NCBI RefSeq assembly: GCF_003480915.1
Contig: NZ_QUKD01000014.1
Location: forward strand, 1 to 64,000
Origin: Parabacteroides sp. TM07-1AC
GTDB lineage: Bacteria; Bacteroidota; Bacteroidia; Bacteroidales; Tannerellaceae
Direction of reading: 5' to 3'
DNA length: 64,000 nucleotides
The notes below the pieces were generated by a model, which was not told the origin of the DNA, did no database searches, and saw only the letters and a program-made list of their open reading frames with translations. Positions 18,789 to 28,940 of the stretch are shown here, piece after piece. Made by a program: the position numbers and the translations under genes. Each line of letters begins with the position of its first letter. Within the stretch, counting starts at the first letter, position 1.

Positions 18789-20807
18789 ATGCATATTATG
18801 AAAATGACAAATAATATAATTAAGAATTTTGCAGGTTTAGTTTTAGTCGGTTTATTAACCGGATGTAATGATTTTCTGGATCGTTCCCCACAATCGGAAA
18901 TTACGCCCGATGTGTATTTGACGGAAGAGTCACAGTTGGCAGCGTATAGTAACGGAATGTATCCGGATGTGTTGCCGTCACACAGTGATGCTAGCTTTGG
19001 AACTTTTGGCTTGGATGTGAATACTGATAATATGGCGGGTAAGTCTTATAATAACCGTTTTGTTCCCGGACAATGGAAGGTTTCGCAAACCGGAGGAGAT
19101 TGGTCTTTTGATAATATATATCGTTGTAATTATTTTATGACGGAAGTGTTGGCTAAATGGAATAATGGAGAACTTTCTGGTAATGAAGAGAATATCAAGC
19201 ACTATATTGGTGAAATGTATTTTTTACGTGCTTATGAATACTTCAAAAAGTTACAAAGTGTAGGTGATTTTCCTATAGTGCGTACCGTTTTTCCTGATCA
19301 GAAGGAGCCTCTGGTTGAGGCTAGCAAACGAGCTCCGCGTAATGAGGTGGCACGTTTTATCATTTCTGATTTGGATTCCGCTATCGTTTTATTAAAAGAA
19401 GAAGCTCCCGACGGGCATAAAAACCGTATATCCCGAGCTTGTGCCCAGTTGGTAAAATCGAGAGTTGCTCTATTTGAAGGAACCTGGTTGAAATATTTCA
19501 AGGGAACGGCTTTTGTTCCTAACGGTGAAGGTTGGCCCGGTAAAGCAAAAGATTATAATAGTAATTATGAATATCCATCAGGAAATATAGATAAGGAGAT
19601 TGACTATTTTCTGACTCAGGCCATGGACGCATCGAAGGCTGTTGCCGAATCAATCACGCTGGTTGAGAATAACGGTGTTTTGAGGCAGACCGTTAATGAT
19701 CCGGTAAATCCTTACTTTGATATGTTTGGAGCAGAAGATATGTCGGGATTCGATGAGGTTTTGTTATGGAGACAATATGATAAAGGGCTAGGAATTATGC
19801 ATGCGGTGGTACAGTTTGCATCTAGAGGAAATGCTGGAGTTGGATTGACTCGCGGCATGGTTAATTCTTTTCTGATGGAAGATGGTATGCCTATTTATGC
19901 ATCGAACAACTATGCTGGCGATGATTATATTGAAGATGTACGTAAAAATAGAGATGGTCGTTTATGGTTGTTCCTGAAACAGCCGGGACAAATAAACCTG
20001 CTTTATCCTTCTAGTGAAGGAACGCATGGAGCCATGATCGAACCGGTACCAGAAGTAACTAATGCGGATGCGGGCTGGGGATATTCGACCGGATACACTA
20101 TTTCTAAAGGCTTGAATTACGATCAGAAGCATTGTGGAAACTTTAAATCTTATACGGGTAGCATAACTCTTCGCGGTGTAGAAGCCCATCTGAATTATAT
20201 GGAAGCCTCTTATGAAAAGTTAGGTTACCTGGATGATACCGCTAAACGTTATTGGGTGGCTATCCGCGAAAGAGCGAAAGTCTCTACGGACTTTACCAAA
20301 ACGATCTCAGCGACCAATATGTCGGAAGAAGCTAAAGGTGACTGGGGAGCATATTCTGCCGGTCGGTTGATTGATCCTATCTTGTATAATATTCGCCGTG
20401 AACGTCGTTGTGAACTGATGGGAGAAGCTCTTCGCTATATGGACTTGAAACGATGGAGAGCAATGGACCAGTTGATGACATCTCCTTATCATATCGAAGG
20501 GTTTAAATTGTGGGGACCAATGCAGGATTGGTATAAGGATAACAATGGTAACTCTATCTTAGTATATGGCTTGGATAATTCTTCAGCGAATGTTTCCTCT
20601 CCGGAGATAAGTAAATATTTACGACCTTATGAAATGTCTTCCAAATCATTGGTCTTAAATGGATATGGCTGGGCAATGGCTCACTATTTGTCACCGATTG
20701 CCATTCAGCATTTTATGATTACGTCTGATAATAATGAGGTTGAACAATCTCCTATTTATCAGAATCCAGGATGGCCTATGACGGCAAATACAGGTGCCGA
20801 GTATTAA
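18789..20807 (+). CDS. SusD-like glycan-binding lipoprotein (PUL 1)
   Basis: The 672-residue protein is a SusD/RagB family surface lipoprotein. The lipobox is LLTGC followed by NDFLDRSP, the usual SusD start. TPR-like helices around EMYFLRAYEYFKKLQSVGDFPIV (about 140-162) and the C-terminal IRRERRCELMGEALRYMDLKRW segment are diagnostic. It caps the SusC barrel and captures glycan. An in-frame ATG four codons in (18798) is an equally possible start. The gene follows susC by four bases. Confidence 0.93.
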   Translation: MHIMKMTNNIIKNFAGLVLVGLLTGCNDFLDRSPQSEITPDVYLTEESQLAAYSNGMYPDVLPSHSDASFGTFGLDVNTDNMAGKSYNNRFVPGQWKVSQTGGDWSFDNIYRCNYFMTEVLAKWNNGELSGNEENIKHYIGEMYFLRAYEYFKKLQSVGDFPIVRTVFPDQKEPLVEASKRAPRNEVARFIISDLDSAIVLLKEEAPDGHKNRISRACAQLVKSRVALFEGTWLKYFKGTAFVPNGEGWPGKAKDYNSNYEYPSGNIDKEIDYFLTQAMDASKAVAESITLVENNGVLRQTVNDPVNPYFDMFGAEDMSGFDEVLLWRQYDKGLGIMHAVVQFASRGNAGVGLTRGMVNSFLMEDGMPIYASNNYAGDDYIEDVRKNRDGRLWLFLKQPGQINLLYPSSEGTHGAMIEPVPEVTNADAGWGYSTGYTISKGLNYDQKHCGNFKSYTGSITLRGVEAHLNYMEASYEKLGYLDDTAKRYWVAIRERAKVSTDFTKTISATNMSEEAKGDWGAYSAGRLIDPILYNIRRERRCELMGEALRYMDLKRWRAMDQLMTSPYHIEGFKLWGPMQDWYKDNNGNSILVYGLDNSSANVSSPEISKYLRPYEMSSKSLVLNGYGWAMAHYLSPIAIQHFMITSDNNEVEQSPIYQNPGWPMTANTGAEY

Positions 20808-20875
20808 TTGAAAAGAGTGTGTTCCGAGTTGACTATGATATCTTTAGGGACACACTTTTCTTAAATAAAAGAATA

Positions 20876-23800
20876 ATGAAAAGAGATAAGATATACTTTT
20901 TACTCCTGTTTTTCTTGTGTGGAGTTATCCCTTTATGTGCCCAGGATAAAATCTCATTGGAGGGAGAGTGGTTTTTTAAAGTAGATTCAACGAATGTAGG
21001 TGAACAACAGCATTGGGAAACTAGTATGTTCTCTCAAAAAATAAGTCTACCTGGTTCTACTGACGAATGGGGTATAGGAAACGAGTATCCTTTATTCAAA
21101 TCAATTTTAGGTACGAATAATCTGGAAGGATATCCTGTCGATGCCGACTTTGGCATGTTGACCCGTAAGCATAAATATTTGGGAAAGGCCTGGTATCAGA
21201 AAAAGTTTATTATACCGGAAGATTCAAAGGATAAAAAATATACCTTGTTTTTAGAACGGGTCATGTGGAAAAGTAAAGTCTGGATTGATGGGAATCCAGT
21301 TGATAGCCCAGTTGATTTCTTAAGTACGCCTCATGTATATACAATCGGAAGCCTGGCTCCGGGAGAACATTTGATAACAATTCAGGTTGACAACGGCCAG
21401 ATTCATCCAATCGGAACATTAGGACATGCTTATTGTCCGCACATGCAGTCTCAATGGAACGGGATTGTTGGAGAAATCTGTTTGCTGGAAACCCCTCGTA
21501 TCTCTATTGAACACATTGCTGTTTTTTCTTCTTTTAAGGATAAAACAGTAAAGACCCGGTTAGAATTGTCTAATGATGATCGAAAGAAAAAAGTGACGAT
21601 TCATCTGACAGTTAAAGAAAAATCAACAGGAAAGACTGTTGCAGCTGAAAAATTGAAGCCGGTTATTGAAGTTGGCTCTTCAATAATAGATCACATTTTT
21701 ACAATCGATGGTTCTTTATTACCTTGGGATGAATTTACTCCAGAATTGTATCAATTGGAAGTTTCATTGGATTATTCCGGTCAGAAACAAGTAAGTGCGA
21801 CGGATTTTGGTTTCCGTGACTTGGGAATTATAGACAAACATTTTACCATTAACGGACGTAAATTTATTTACAGAAACAGCCATGAAGGTATGTTTTTTGC
21901 TAAGATCGGTTATCCTGCAACAGATGTCGATTATTGGAAAAAAATATGGAAGTTATATAAAGATCATGGTTTTAATGCCGTTCGTTTCCATTCATCATGT
22001 CCTCCGGAAGCAGCTTTTATTGCTGCAGATGAAATAGGTTTGTATATGCAGGTCGAATTTTTCTGGATAGACGGCTGGATGGGGTACAAAGATCTGATAG
22101 GAGGGAATAATGAGGCATTGAATGATTTTGTACTTCGTGAGTTTCAACAGGCTATTAAGATATATGGAAACCATCCTTCTATGATGCTGGTCTCATTTGG
22201 TAATGAGTTGGGGGGAGATTTTGAACAGATGGGAAAATGGATAGCAGAAGTAAAAAAGGATGATCCGAGACATTATTATGCGGCAGGTATCGCTCATAAT
22301 ATAACTAGTGCAGATGATTATGTAGAATATGGAGGAAAAAATCAAGCTCATAATTATGAAGGAACGGATTGGGATTACACGCATAATTATACCATTCCGA
22401 AAACTCATAATTATGACGCCACTTATCAAAGAAAAGATTTGCCGGAGTTTACTCATGAAGCTGGACAGTATATTGTCCATCCATTATGGAGTGAAATTGA
22501 TAAATATGACGGTGTGTTTATTCCCAAAAACCTGGAATATTTCAAAAAACGGGCTGAAGAGAATGGTCTTGTAAATCTGGATGCCGAACTTCAGCGTGCT
22601 TCCGGCAATATAAATAAAATGTTATATAAAGCAGAGATAGAAGCAACATTGCGAACTCCAGCCAGTGCCGGCTATAGTTTGTTAAGTATGGTCGATTATC
22701 CCGGTCAGGGAGAAGCGTTGGTGGGTTGGGTGAATCCTTTTTATGAAAATAAAAATTTCATGACTGCTGAGGAGTTTCGTTTATTCGGTACACATACGGT
22801 TCCTTTATTACGGTTCTCCAAATATGTTTGGGAGGAAGGAGAAAGATTTATAGGAAAGATTGAGGTTTCTAATTACGGAAAAGAGACATTAAAAGGAGCG
22901 CAAGTACATTATGTTTTGAAAGATGGTGATAAAATACTGGAAAACGGAACTCTACCAAGTAAAGATATGAAACAGGGCTGCATTACTTTTATAGGTGAAT
23001 TTTCTCATTTGTTGAAAGCTGGAGAATATGGAAGCCAATTAACAATTTCTTTGGACATTGTCGGAACAGAATATAAAAATAGTTGGAATATCTGGGTTTT
23101 CCCTTCTGCTTCTAAAGAAGAAGTCTCTGAAGATATTTTATTTACAACGTCTTTATCTGAAGCATTGAAAAGATTGAAGCAAGGGGGTAAGGTTTTATTG
23201 CAGGCAGATCAGCTGGGAAGTGTGAAGAATAGAATATATGCTGCGTTTAATCCGGTATTTTGGTCAGCAACTTGGTTTGTCGGTCAGAATACGGATGTCA
23301 GTGGTGCTTTTATCCGGGCTGATCATGCTGCATTAAGCAAATTCCCTACATCCGATGTGATGGATTGGCAATGGAAAGATGTTTGTGAAGGCGCTAGAGG
23401 TTTTGTGTTGAATGAGTTACCTAAAAGTTATTATCCAATCGTTCAGCCAGTAAACGATTTTCATCATGGAAACAAGTTGGGGACGATTTTTGAATTGAAA
23501 ACAAAAGAAGGAGGAAAGTTGCTGGTTTGTGGTTATAATATAACAGATAATTTGGATCATCGCCTGGCGGCCAGACAGCTGCGGGCTAGTTTAATGCAAT
23601 ATGTGTCTTCTTCTGCCTTTGCCCCTGAACAGCTTGTGGAAAGAGAATGGTTGGAACAGAAGTTAACCGATATACAATCTGTTTTCAAAGAAGAAAGTAA
23701 TACGCAAAATGCGTTGTTGTATGTTAAAGCCGGAGCTTCTTATACTGATTTGGGTTCAACAGAATGGAAGCCGGAACTGGATATGGCAATGAAAGAAGAA

Positions 23801-24130
23801 GGTTTTGATTACCGTGTTGTTTGTGACGGAATTTGGCAGGATAATAACGGCTCTTTCTGGTATGGTAAAAAGATATCGATTGAGATTGATGTCAAATATC
23901 CGCAATTGATGAATCTAAAGTTATATTTCTATGACTCGAAAAAACAATCTCGGCGCGGTACAATCAAATGTGAGGATATGCCGGAAGTGGTTTTAAAAGA
24001 ACATGCAAAAGACTTTTTTGTAACTATTCCGGTAACGAGAGAAAATTGTCTGGATGGGAAGATTGTTGTAGATATTGAATGTACCTCTGGTCCTAACTTG
24101 ATGATTGATAAAGTGATTCTTATTCCGTGA
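20876..24130 (+). CDS. GH2 family glycoside hydrolase (PUL 1)
   Basis: The start at 20876 is chosen because it gives a clean signal peptide (MKRDKIYFLLLFFLCGVIPLCAQ) and avoids overlap with susD. The product is 1084 residues. A GH2 jelly-roll sugar-binding domain spans about 25-220, an immunoglobulin-like domain about 225-330, and a TIM barrel about 335-640. The likely acid/base is Glu444 in SFGNELGG and the likely nucleophile Glu528 in FTHEAGQ. A long C-terminal extension (about 690-1084) is probably accessory beta-sandwich. GH2 enzymes act on beta-galactosides, beta-mannosides or beta-glucuronides, and the specificity here is not readable. It is the only enzyme in PUL 1 within the window. 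Confidence 0.85.
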   Translation: MKRDKIYFLLLFFLCGVIPLCAQDKISLEGEWFFKVDSTNVGEQQHWETSMFSQKISLPGSTDEWGIGNEYPLFKSILGTNNLEGYPVDADFGMLTRKHKYLGKAWYQKKFIIPEDSKDKKYTLFLERVMWKSKVWIDGNPVDSPVDFLSTPHVYTIGSLAPGEHLITIQVDNGQIHPIGTLGHAYCPHMQSQWNGIVGEICLLETPRISIEHIAVFSSFKDKTVKTRLELSNDDRKKKVTIHLTVKEKSTGKTVAAEKLKPVIEVGSSIIDHIFTIDGSLLPWDEFTPELYQLEVSLDYSGQKQVSATDFGFRDLGIIDKHFTINGRKFIYRNSHEGMFFAKIGYPATDVDYWKKIWKLYKDHGFNAVRFHSSCPPEAAFIAADEIGLYMQVEFFWIDGWMGYKDLIGGNNEALNDFVLREFQQAIKIYGNHPSMMLVSFGNELGGDFEQMGKWIAEVKKDDPRHYYAAGIAHNITSADDYVEYGGKNQAHNYEGTDWDYTHNYTIPKTHNYDATYQRKDLPEFTHEAGQYIVHPLWSEIDKYDGVFIPKNLEYFKKRAEENGLVNLDAELQRASGNINKMLYKAEIEATLRTPASAGYSLLSMVDYPGQGEALVGWVNPFYENKNFMTAEEFRLFGTHTVPLLRFSKYVWEEGERFIGKIEVSNYGKETLKGAQVHYVLKDGDKILENGTLPSKDMKQGCITFIGEFSHLLKAGEYGSQLTISLDIVGTEYKNSWNIWVFPSASKEEVSEDILFTTSLSEALKRLKQGGKVLLQADQLGSVKNRIYAAFNPVFWSATWFVGQNTDVSGAFIRADHAALSKFPTSDVMDWQWKDVCEGARGFVLNELPKSYYPIVQPVNDFHHGNKLGTIFELKTKEGGKLLVCGYNITDNLDHRLAARQLRASLMQYVSSSAFAPEQLVEREWLEQKLTDIQSVFKEESNTQNALLYVKAGASYTDLGSTEWKPELDMAMKEEGFDYRVVCDGIWQDNNGSFWYGKKISIEIDVKYPQLMNLKLYFYDSKKQSRRGTIKCEDMPEVVLKEHAKDFFVTIPVTRENCLDGKIVVDIECTSGPNLMIDKVILIP

Positions 24131-24150
24131 TAATTTGTCTATTGCCTTGT

Positions 24151-24196
24151 GAAGTGCATCCCTAAAGTTTTATGTCTAACTTTTGGGGTGCACTTC
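24151..24196 (+). terminator. Hairpin after PUL 1, probable terminator
   Basis: A 19-bp imperfect stem (GAAGTGCATCCCTAAAGTT with AACTTTTGGGGTGCACTTC) closes an 8-base loop, 20 bases after the GH2 stop. No strong T run follows, so termination is inferred from position and stability. Confidence 0.5.
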
Positions 24197-24287
24197 AGTT
24201 CTCTTCGGCATGTTCCATTTGCGATGCATGCCCTGTCTAGTAGAGATTAATAACGGGTTACAAAGGTTTTTCGTATGTTTTTATCTT

Positions 24288-24295
24288 TATCTTTG
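24288..24295 (+). promoter_or_regulatory. -7 promoter box of the exonuclease gene
   Basis: TATCTTTG matches TAnnTTTG and lies 22 bases before the ATG at 24318. Confidence 0.6.
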
Positions 24296-24317
24296 TCGTA
24301 GTAATCAATAAACTTAT

Positions 24318-24845
24318 ATGGAACGCTTTGCCGCAATAGATTTTGAGACTGCCAATGGGAAACGTAGTAGCGTATGTAGTGTCGGGGTTGTTATTGTTGA
24401 AGACAATCAAGTTATCGATCAGGTATACAGCCTGATCCGCCCTTATCCGAATTACTATACACAGTGGACTACTGCCGTACATGGACTTACGCCAGCCGAT
24501 ACGAATGATGCCCCCGACTTTGAAGAAGTATGGGCAAAGATCGCACCTAAAATAGTCGATTTACCCCTGGTAGCCCATAACAGTCCTTTCGATGAAGGAT
24601 GCCTGAAAGCCGTACACCAAACATACGAACTGGCTTATCCGAAATATCAGTTCTACTGCACCTGCCGTTTGTCGCGTAAGATGTATCCGTTCCTGGTGAA
24701 TCATCAGTTGCACACGGTGGCAGCTTATTGTGGGTATGACCTTAGAAACCACCACCATGCAATGGCGGACGCGTATGCCTGTGCCCATATTGCAGTTACT
24801 ATGATGCGCGAGAAAGGAGTAGAAACCTTACAGGAATTATTATAA
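24318..24845 (+). CDS. DnaQ-like 3'-5' exonuclease (DEDDh)
   Basis: The 175-residue protein is a stand-alone DEDDh exonuclease of the polymerase III epsilon type. Exo I is AIDFETAN (Asp8, Glu10), Exo II is VAHNSPFDEGCL with the catalytic Asp, and Exo III is HHHAMADAYACA (His and Asp). No polymerase, helicase or BRCT domain is attached. It is likely a proofreading or nucleic acid trimming enzyme; its substrate is unknown. It converges on the symporter gene with only nine bases between stops. Confidence 0.9.
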   Translation: MERFAAIDFETANGKRSSVCSVGVVIVEDNQVIDQVYSLIRPYPNYYTQWTTAVHGLTPADTNDAPDFEEVWAKIAPKIVDLPLVAHNSPFDEGCLKAVHQTYELAYPKYQFYCTCRLSRKMYPFLVNHQLHTVAAYCGYDLRNHHHAMADAYACAHIAVTMMREKGVETLQELL

Positions 24846-24854
24846 CCGGTAGCC

Positions 24855-26051
24855 TTATTCGGTGACCTCTTCTACGGTTACAGTCTGCTGCTTCCCGGCA
24901 ATCTTATCGACCACAACTGCAATTGCACCGTCGCCTGTTACGTTGCAGGCCGTACCGAAGCTATCCATTGCGATATAGAGGGCAATCATTAAAGCCTGTA
25001 AAGTCTCGTTGAATCCCAGCATGCTCTGCAATAATCCGAGCGCAGCCATAATAGCTCCCCCCGGGACTCCCGGAGCGGCAACCATCGTAATGCCCAACAT
25101 CATAATGAATCCGGCTAAACCGGCAAACGTTACCGGCTCTCCGGCCATATACATGATAGCCATTGCACAGGCCGTAATCTTCATCGTACTACCGGAAAGG
25201 TGAATGGTTGCGCATAATGGAATAACAAAAATAGCGATTGTCTCCCTGACGCCGTTCTTGACAGTCTGAGCCAGTGTCACCGGAATAGTGGCAGCCGACG
25301 ATTGTGTTCCTAATGCAGTAGCATAAGCCGGCAGCATGTTTCTTAATAACCGGAATGGATTTTTACCGCCGATACTTCCGGCAATCGTGAACTGGATAAT
25401 CAAAAGTAGCACATGCAGTACGAATATCACGATGATCACTTTCAGGAACATGGCTATAATACTCATCACCTGTCCGCTGACCGTCATATTCAGAAAGATA
25501 CCGAAGATATGCAAAGGGAGTAGCGGAATAATAATGGCCCCGATAAGTTTGGTTATAATCTTCTGAAAATCGTTGAATGCTTCCCGTAATGCGTTCCCGT
25601 CGATATAAGATAGTCCTAGCCCGATTGTAAACGATAATAACAGGGCGGTCATGACATCCATCAATGGCGGCATACCCACGGTGAAATAAGGGAGCAGCAT
25701 GAAATCTTCCGGATTATCCATGGCTGTGAGTTCCGCATTGGCCGGTAATATATGCGGGAAGATCGCCGAAGTACTGAAAAACGTGAAGAATCCTGAAAAG
25801 ATCGTCGATCCATAAGCGATCAGAGCCGTGATAGCCAATAGTTTGCCGGCTCCTTTTCCCAGGTCTCCGATGGCAGGTGTCACCAGTCCCAGAATGATAA
25901 GCGGGATGGAGAACGAAAGGAAGTTTCCGAACAACGAGTTGAAGGTTACAAAGATACGTGCGATACCGTTCGGCAGAAACTGGCCGAACAACACACCGGC
26001 AGCGATGGCAATGACTACTTTAGTCAGTAGCGATACTTTCAGTTTTTTCAT
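24855..26051 (-). CDS. Dicarboxylate/amino acid:cation symporter (DAACS family)
   Basis: The 398-residue protein has the eight-helix plus hairpin architecture of the glutamate transporter fold. Visible motifs are SFSIPLIILGLVTPAIGDLGKGAGKLL near the N-terminus, the serine-rich TALGTQSSAATIPVTLAQ of hairpin 1, and PGVPGGAIMAALGLL of hairpin 2. It couples sodium or proton flow to uptake of dicarboxylates or amino acids such as serine or glutamate. Its start lies inside the end of nhaC on the same strand (32-base overlap), so the two should be translated from one mRNA. Confidence 0.9.
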   Translation of the reverse strand: MKKLKVSLLTKVVIAIAAGVLFGQFLPNGIARIFVTFNSLFGNFLSFSIPLIILGLVTPAIGDLGKGAGKLLAITALIAYGSTIFSGFFTFFSTSAIFPHILPANAELTAMDNPEDFMLLPYFTVGMPPLMDVMTALLLSFTIGLGLSYIDGNALREAFNDFQKIITKLIGAIIIPLLPLHIFGIFLNMTVSGQVMSIIAMFLKVIIVIFVLHVLLLIIQFTIAGSIGGKNPFRLLRNMLPAYATALGTQSSAATIPVTLAQTVKNGVRETIAIFVIPLCATIHLSGSTMKITACAMAIMYMAGEPVTFAGLAGFIMMLGITMVAAPGVPGGAIMAALGLLQSMLGFNETLQALMIALYIAMDSFGTACNVTGDGAIAVVVDKIAGKQQTVTVEEVTE

Positions 26052-27486
26052 TTATCCGTTTGATTTTATACCCGATGGCGGCAACCGTGATGCTCATCAA
26101 CGGGCTGATTAGATTAAAGAAACAATAAGGTAAATATGTAAGAGTGGCTACACCCAGGATGGTTGCCTGCGTCATACCGCATGTATTCCAGGGTATAAGT
26201 ACCGAAGTGACGGTCACTGAATCTTCTGTCGTCCGGCTTAATAAACGGCTCTCATATCCTTTTTTCTGGTAGATATCCTTGAACATGTTACCGGTCAGGA
26301 TGATGGAGATATATTGGTCGGCCGTGCAGATATTTAGAAACAGTCCGGATGCAACGGTTGAAGCAACCAGTCCGACTGTCCGTTTCATAAAGCGGATAAA
26401 TACGGAAGTGATGCTTCCCAGCATTCCGCTGGCAGTCATAGCCCCGCCGAAACACATGGCACAGATGATCAGCCAGATCGTGTTCATCATGCCGCTCATA
26501 CCACGGGTAGAAACCAATTCGTTCAAATCCGGATTACCTGTCTGAACCTGTGTGCTGCCATAGAATGTCATGATCAGTCCTTTGAACTGTGATTGCATGC
26601 TCTCTACCGACAGACCGGATATTTCCTGTAACAGATGAGGCTGGAAGATCAGGGCGAATACCCCGGCTAAAGCAGTGGAAATAAACAGGGTGATGATAGA
26701 CGGCACACGTTTGGCTATCAGTATTCCCGTAATGATCGGGACAATCAACAGCCATAAAGAAATATCGAATGTTTCTTTTAAAGATGCGGAATACATGGCA
26801 ATCTGGTCGGAAGCGGTTGCCTGATGTGTCAGTCCGGCTACGGTAAAGATTACCAGTGTGATCAATATGGACGGGACTGTGGTGATCATCATATACTTGA
26901 TATGCTTGAACAGCGGAGTGTCCGTGACAGAAGAGGCAAGAATGGTTGTATCGGAAAGGGGAGATATTTTATCTCCGAAATAAGCTCCGGATACAATGGC
27001 TCCGGCGATCCAGCCGTCATCAAACCCTTGTGCCTGTCCGATACCTAAGAGAGCGATACCGATCGTTGCTATCGTGGTCCAGGAACTTCCGGTCATGACG
27101 GAAACGATTGCACAGATAACACAGGTGGATGTCAGGAAGAAACTGGGATGAATGATCTGCATCCCGTAATAGATCAGTGTCGGAACGACTCCGCTTATCA
27201 TCCAGCTGCCGGAAAGGGCCCCGATGATCAACAAAATGATCAAAGCCGTAGCCACACCGGAAATATTATTGATCATCGCCAGCTCGATCGCTTTCCAGCG
27301 AACTTTGCTGTATCCCATGGCGATCAGGCAACAAACGGCTGTCGCCGTAAGCAATACCACCTGGCTTCCCCCGCTCAGAGCGTCGCTGCCGAACGTCCGG
27401 ATGGTGACAAACAAAAGGGTTACCAATACAAGTATAGGAACCAGTGATAGTAATGGTGAAGGTATTTTTATGGGATTATGATCCAT
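26020..27486 (-). CDS. nhaC: NhaC family Na+/H+ antiporter
   Basis: The 488-residue protein with 11-12 membrane helices fits the NhaC family. The TGSSWTTIATIGIALLGIGQ and GAYFGDKISPLSDTTILAS segments (about 132-151 and 166-184) are the conserved cation-site region. The end of the gene overlaps the symporter start by 32 bases. The pair may exchange sodium so that the symporter gradient is kept, or NhaC may swap organic anions as in malate/lactate relatives. The -7 box is at 27533. Confidence 0.9.
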   Translation of the reverse strand: MDHNPIKIPSPLLSLVPILVLVTLLFVTIRTFGSDALSGGSQVVLLTATAVCCLIAMGYSKVRWKAIELAMINNISGVATALIILLIIGALSGSWMISGVVPTLIYYGMQIIHPSFFLTSTCVICAIVSVMTGSSWTTIATIGIALLGIGQAQGFDDGWIAGAIVSGAYFGDKISPLSDTTILASSVTDTPLFKHIKYMMITTVPSILITLVIFTVAGLTHQATASDQIAMYSASLKETFDISLWLLIVPIITGILIAKRVPSIITLFISTALAGVFALIFQPHLLQEISGLSVESMQSQFKGLIMTFYGSTQVQTGNPDLNELVSTRGMSGMMNTIWLIICAMCFGGAMTASGMLGSITSVFIRFMKRTVGLVASTVASGLFLNICTADQYISIILTGNMFKDIYQKKGYESRLLSRTTEDSVTVTSVLIPWNTCGMTQATILGVATLTYLPYCFFNLISPLMSITVAAIGYKIKRINEKTESIATD

Positions 27487-27532
27487 TTCTGATTATATAT
27501 ATGCTTATGAGTTATTTGGCTGCAAAAGTACG

Positions 27533-27540
27533 GAAAACAT
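27533..27540 (-). promoter_or_regulatory. -7 promoter box of nhaC operon
   Basis: The minus strand reads TACTTTTG, a TAnnTTTG match about 46 bases before the ATG at 27486. The palindrome array at 27622-27727 lies 80-190 bases upstream of it. Confidence 0.55.
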
Positions 27541-27621
27541 GATTAAGAACTTAATGCTTAATTGATATTTCTTATTTTTTTGCATACTTGTTCTACCCTA
27601 TATCCTCAAAAATCTCTGAAA

Positions 27622-27727
27622 TCTCGTTTAAAACGAACCTTAAACTCGTTTAAAAGGAAAATAATCTCGTTTTAAACGAAGTTACAGTCCGTTTAAAACG
27701 AGATTTTGCCCGTTTAAAACGAAATTT
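27622..27727. repeat. Array of five helically phased palindromes
   Basis: Five copies of an 11-bp palindrome close to CGTTTAAAACG start at 27625, 27647, 27668, 27690 and 27711, spaced 22, 21, 22 and 21 bp. Copies 1, 4 and 5 are identical, copy 2 ends AGG, and copy 3 is the reverse complement (CGTTTTAAACG). The even two-turn spacing puts every site on the same DNA face, which suggests cooperative binding by a dimeric protein. The array lies between the divergent nhaC operon and PUL 2. The rest of the 333-base gap has no gene. Confidence 0.85.
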
Positions 27728-27819
27728 TAAAAAAATAGTCCCTCATCGTATACCCTTCCTCTTCTTTTTCGCGCCTTTATTAAATGAGTGGCGATACTCG
27801 GATACTTTAATTGGGATAA

Positions 27820-28818
27820 ATGGATCAAATAGATAAGTATATACAATCGTTTCTGAATGGCTCTCTGGATGCTGAAGGTCATGCTGTTTTGCGACAGTGG
27901 ATCAAAGAAAAGCCGGAGAACAGAGACTATTTCCAAACCACAGTCGCTGTATGGAAAGCGACTGGTGTGATGTCGAATGCGGAAGGATTCGATGTGGCTG
28001 GTGCTATCAGCCGATTTAATAAAAAAACAAAATCGGTAAATCGAATCGATTTCTATCGTCGTGCATTGAGGCTTTCGGCAGCAGCAATCATTCTTTTAGT
28101 ATGCGGAATTTCTTCCTTATTCTTTTTATGGCAGTCGGAAAGAACGGCTTCTGAGGTGGTGGAAGAATATAAGGAATATGTGGTTGAGGTTCCGGACGGA
28201 GCAAAATCAAAAATTACATTTCCGGATGGTTCTGTTGTCTGGCTGAATGCCGGGAGTAAGGTGAAGTATGATTCGAACTTTGCTAAGGCATCGAGAAATG
28301 TGGAGCTGACAGGGGAGGGTTATTTTGAAGTAAGCAAGAATAAGGAATTACCATTTGTGGTGAATACTGAGAAATTATCGGTGAAAGTTCTCGGTACTAA
28401 ATTCAATCTAAAATCCTATGAAGAAGACTCAGAGGTGAAAGTAACCCTCAAAGAGGGCGCGGTGAAGGTCGGAGATTTTCTGACCGATGCCGCCCCGGTC
28501 GAGTTGAAACCCAATCAGCGATTTACTTTCAGGAAAGCTGACTTGAGCATGCTGGTGGATTCGGTGGATGCCAGCCATATAGATAATTGGCGCAACGGGG
28601 CAATGACTTTTGACAAGGTCCCGCTGGAAGAAATAGCCAAAGAATTGAGACGCCTCTATAACATACCGATCCGGATAGAAAGCGATAGGCTAAAGCAAAT
28701 AGTCTACTATTCGGATTTCCAGGAAAATGTATCGGTAGAGAAGGTCCTGGAGATATTATCATCCGGTAATAAATTCCGGTATGAGGTGAAACCTGATATA
28801 ATTCGAATTTTCAATTAA
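27820..28818 (+). CDS. FecR family anti-sigma factor of PUL 2
   Basis: The 332-residue protein starts with the sigma-binding region MDQIDKYIQSFLNGSLDAEGHAVLRQW and has one membrane helix at about 86-106. A FecR domain (about 120-215) contains SKITFPDGSVVWLNAGSKV, and a C-terminal DUF4974 domain (about 250-330) follows. Unlike PUL 1 it has no sigma gene directly upstream. The nearest candidate partner is the ECF sigma at 34363, downstream of susD. The gene is followed by susC after 122 bases. Confidence 0.92.
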   Translation: MDQIDKYIQSFLNGSLDAEGHAVLRQWIKEKPENRDYFQTTVAVWKATGVMSNAEGFDVAGAISRFNKKTKSVNRIDFYRRALRLSAAAIILLVCGISSLFFLWQSERTASEVVEEYKEYVVEVPDGAKSKITFPDGSVVWLNAGSKVKYDSNFAKASRNVELTGEGYFEVSKNKELPFVVNTEKLSVKVLGTKFNLKSYEEDSEVKVTLKEGAVKVGDFLTDAAPVELKPNQRFTFRKADLSMLVDSVDASHIDNWRNGAMTFDKVPLEEIAKELRRLYNIPIRIESDRLKQIVYYSDFQENVSVEKVLEILSSGNKFRYEVKPDIIRIFN

Positions 28819-28940
28819 CATAAGTCTAACTATAAAGTAAATGTGAATGAGGAAAAAGTAATTGTAACCGTTGGGCGGAAAGAACTCATAAGCCCCAAAA
28901 GAATGAAGTAATTAAAAGTTAAATCTTAAACAAGTGAAGT

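Noticed and set aside
27622..27727. CRISPR array
   Set aside because: Repeat units are 11-bp palindromes with 10-11 bp gaps, too short for CRISPR, and no cas gene is present.
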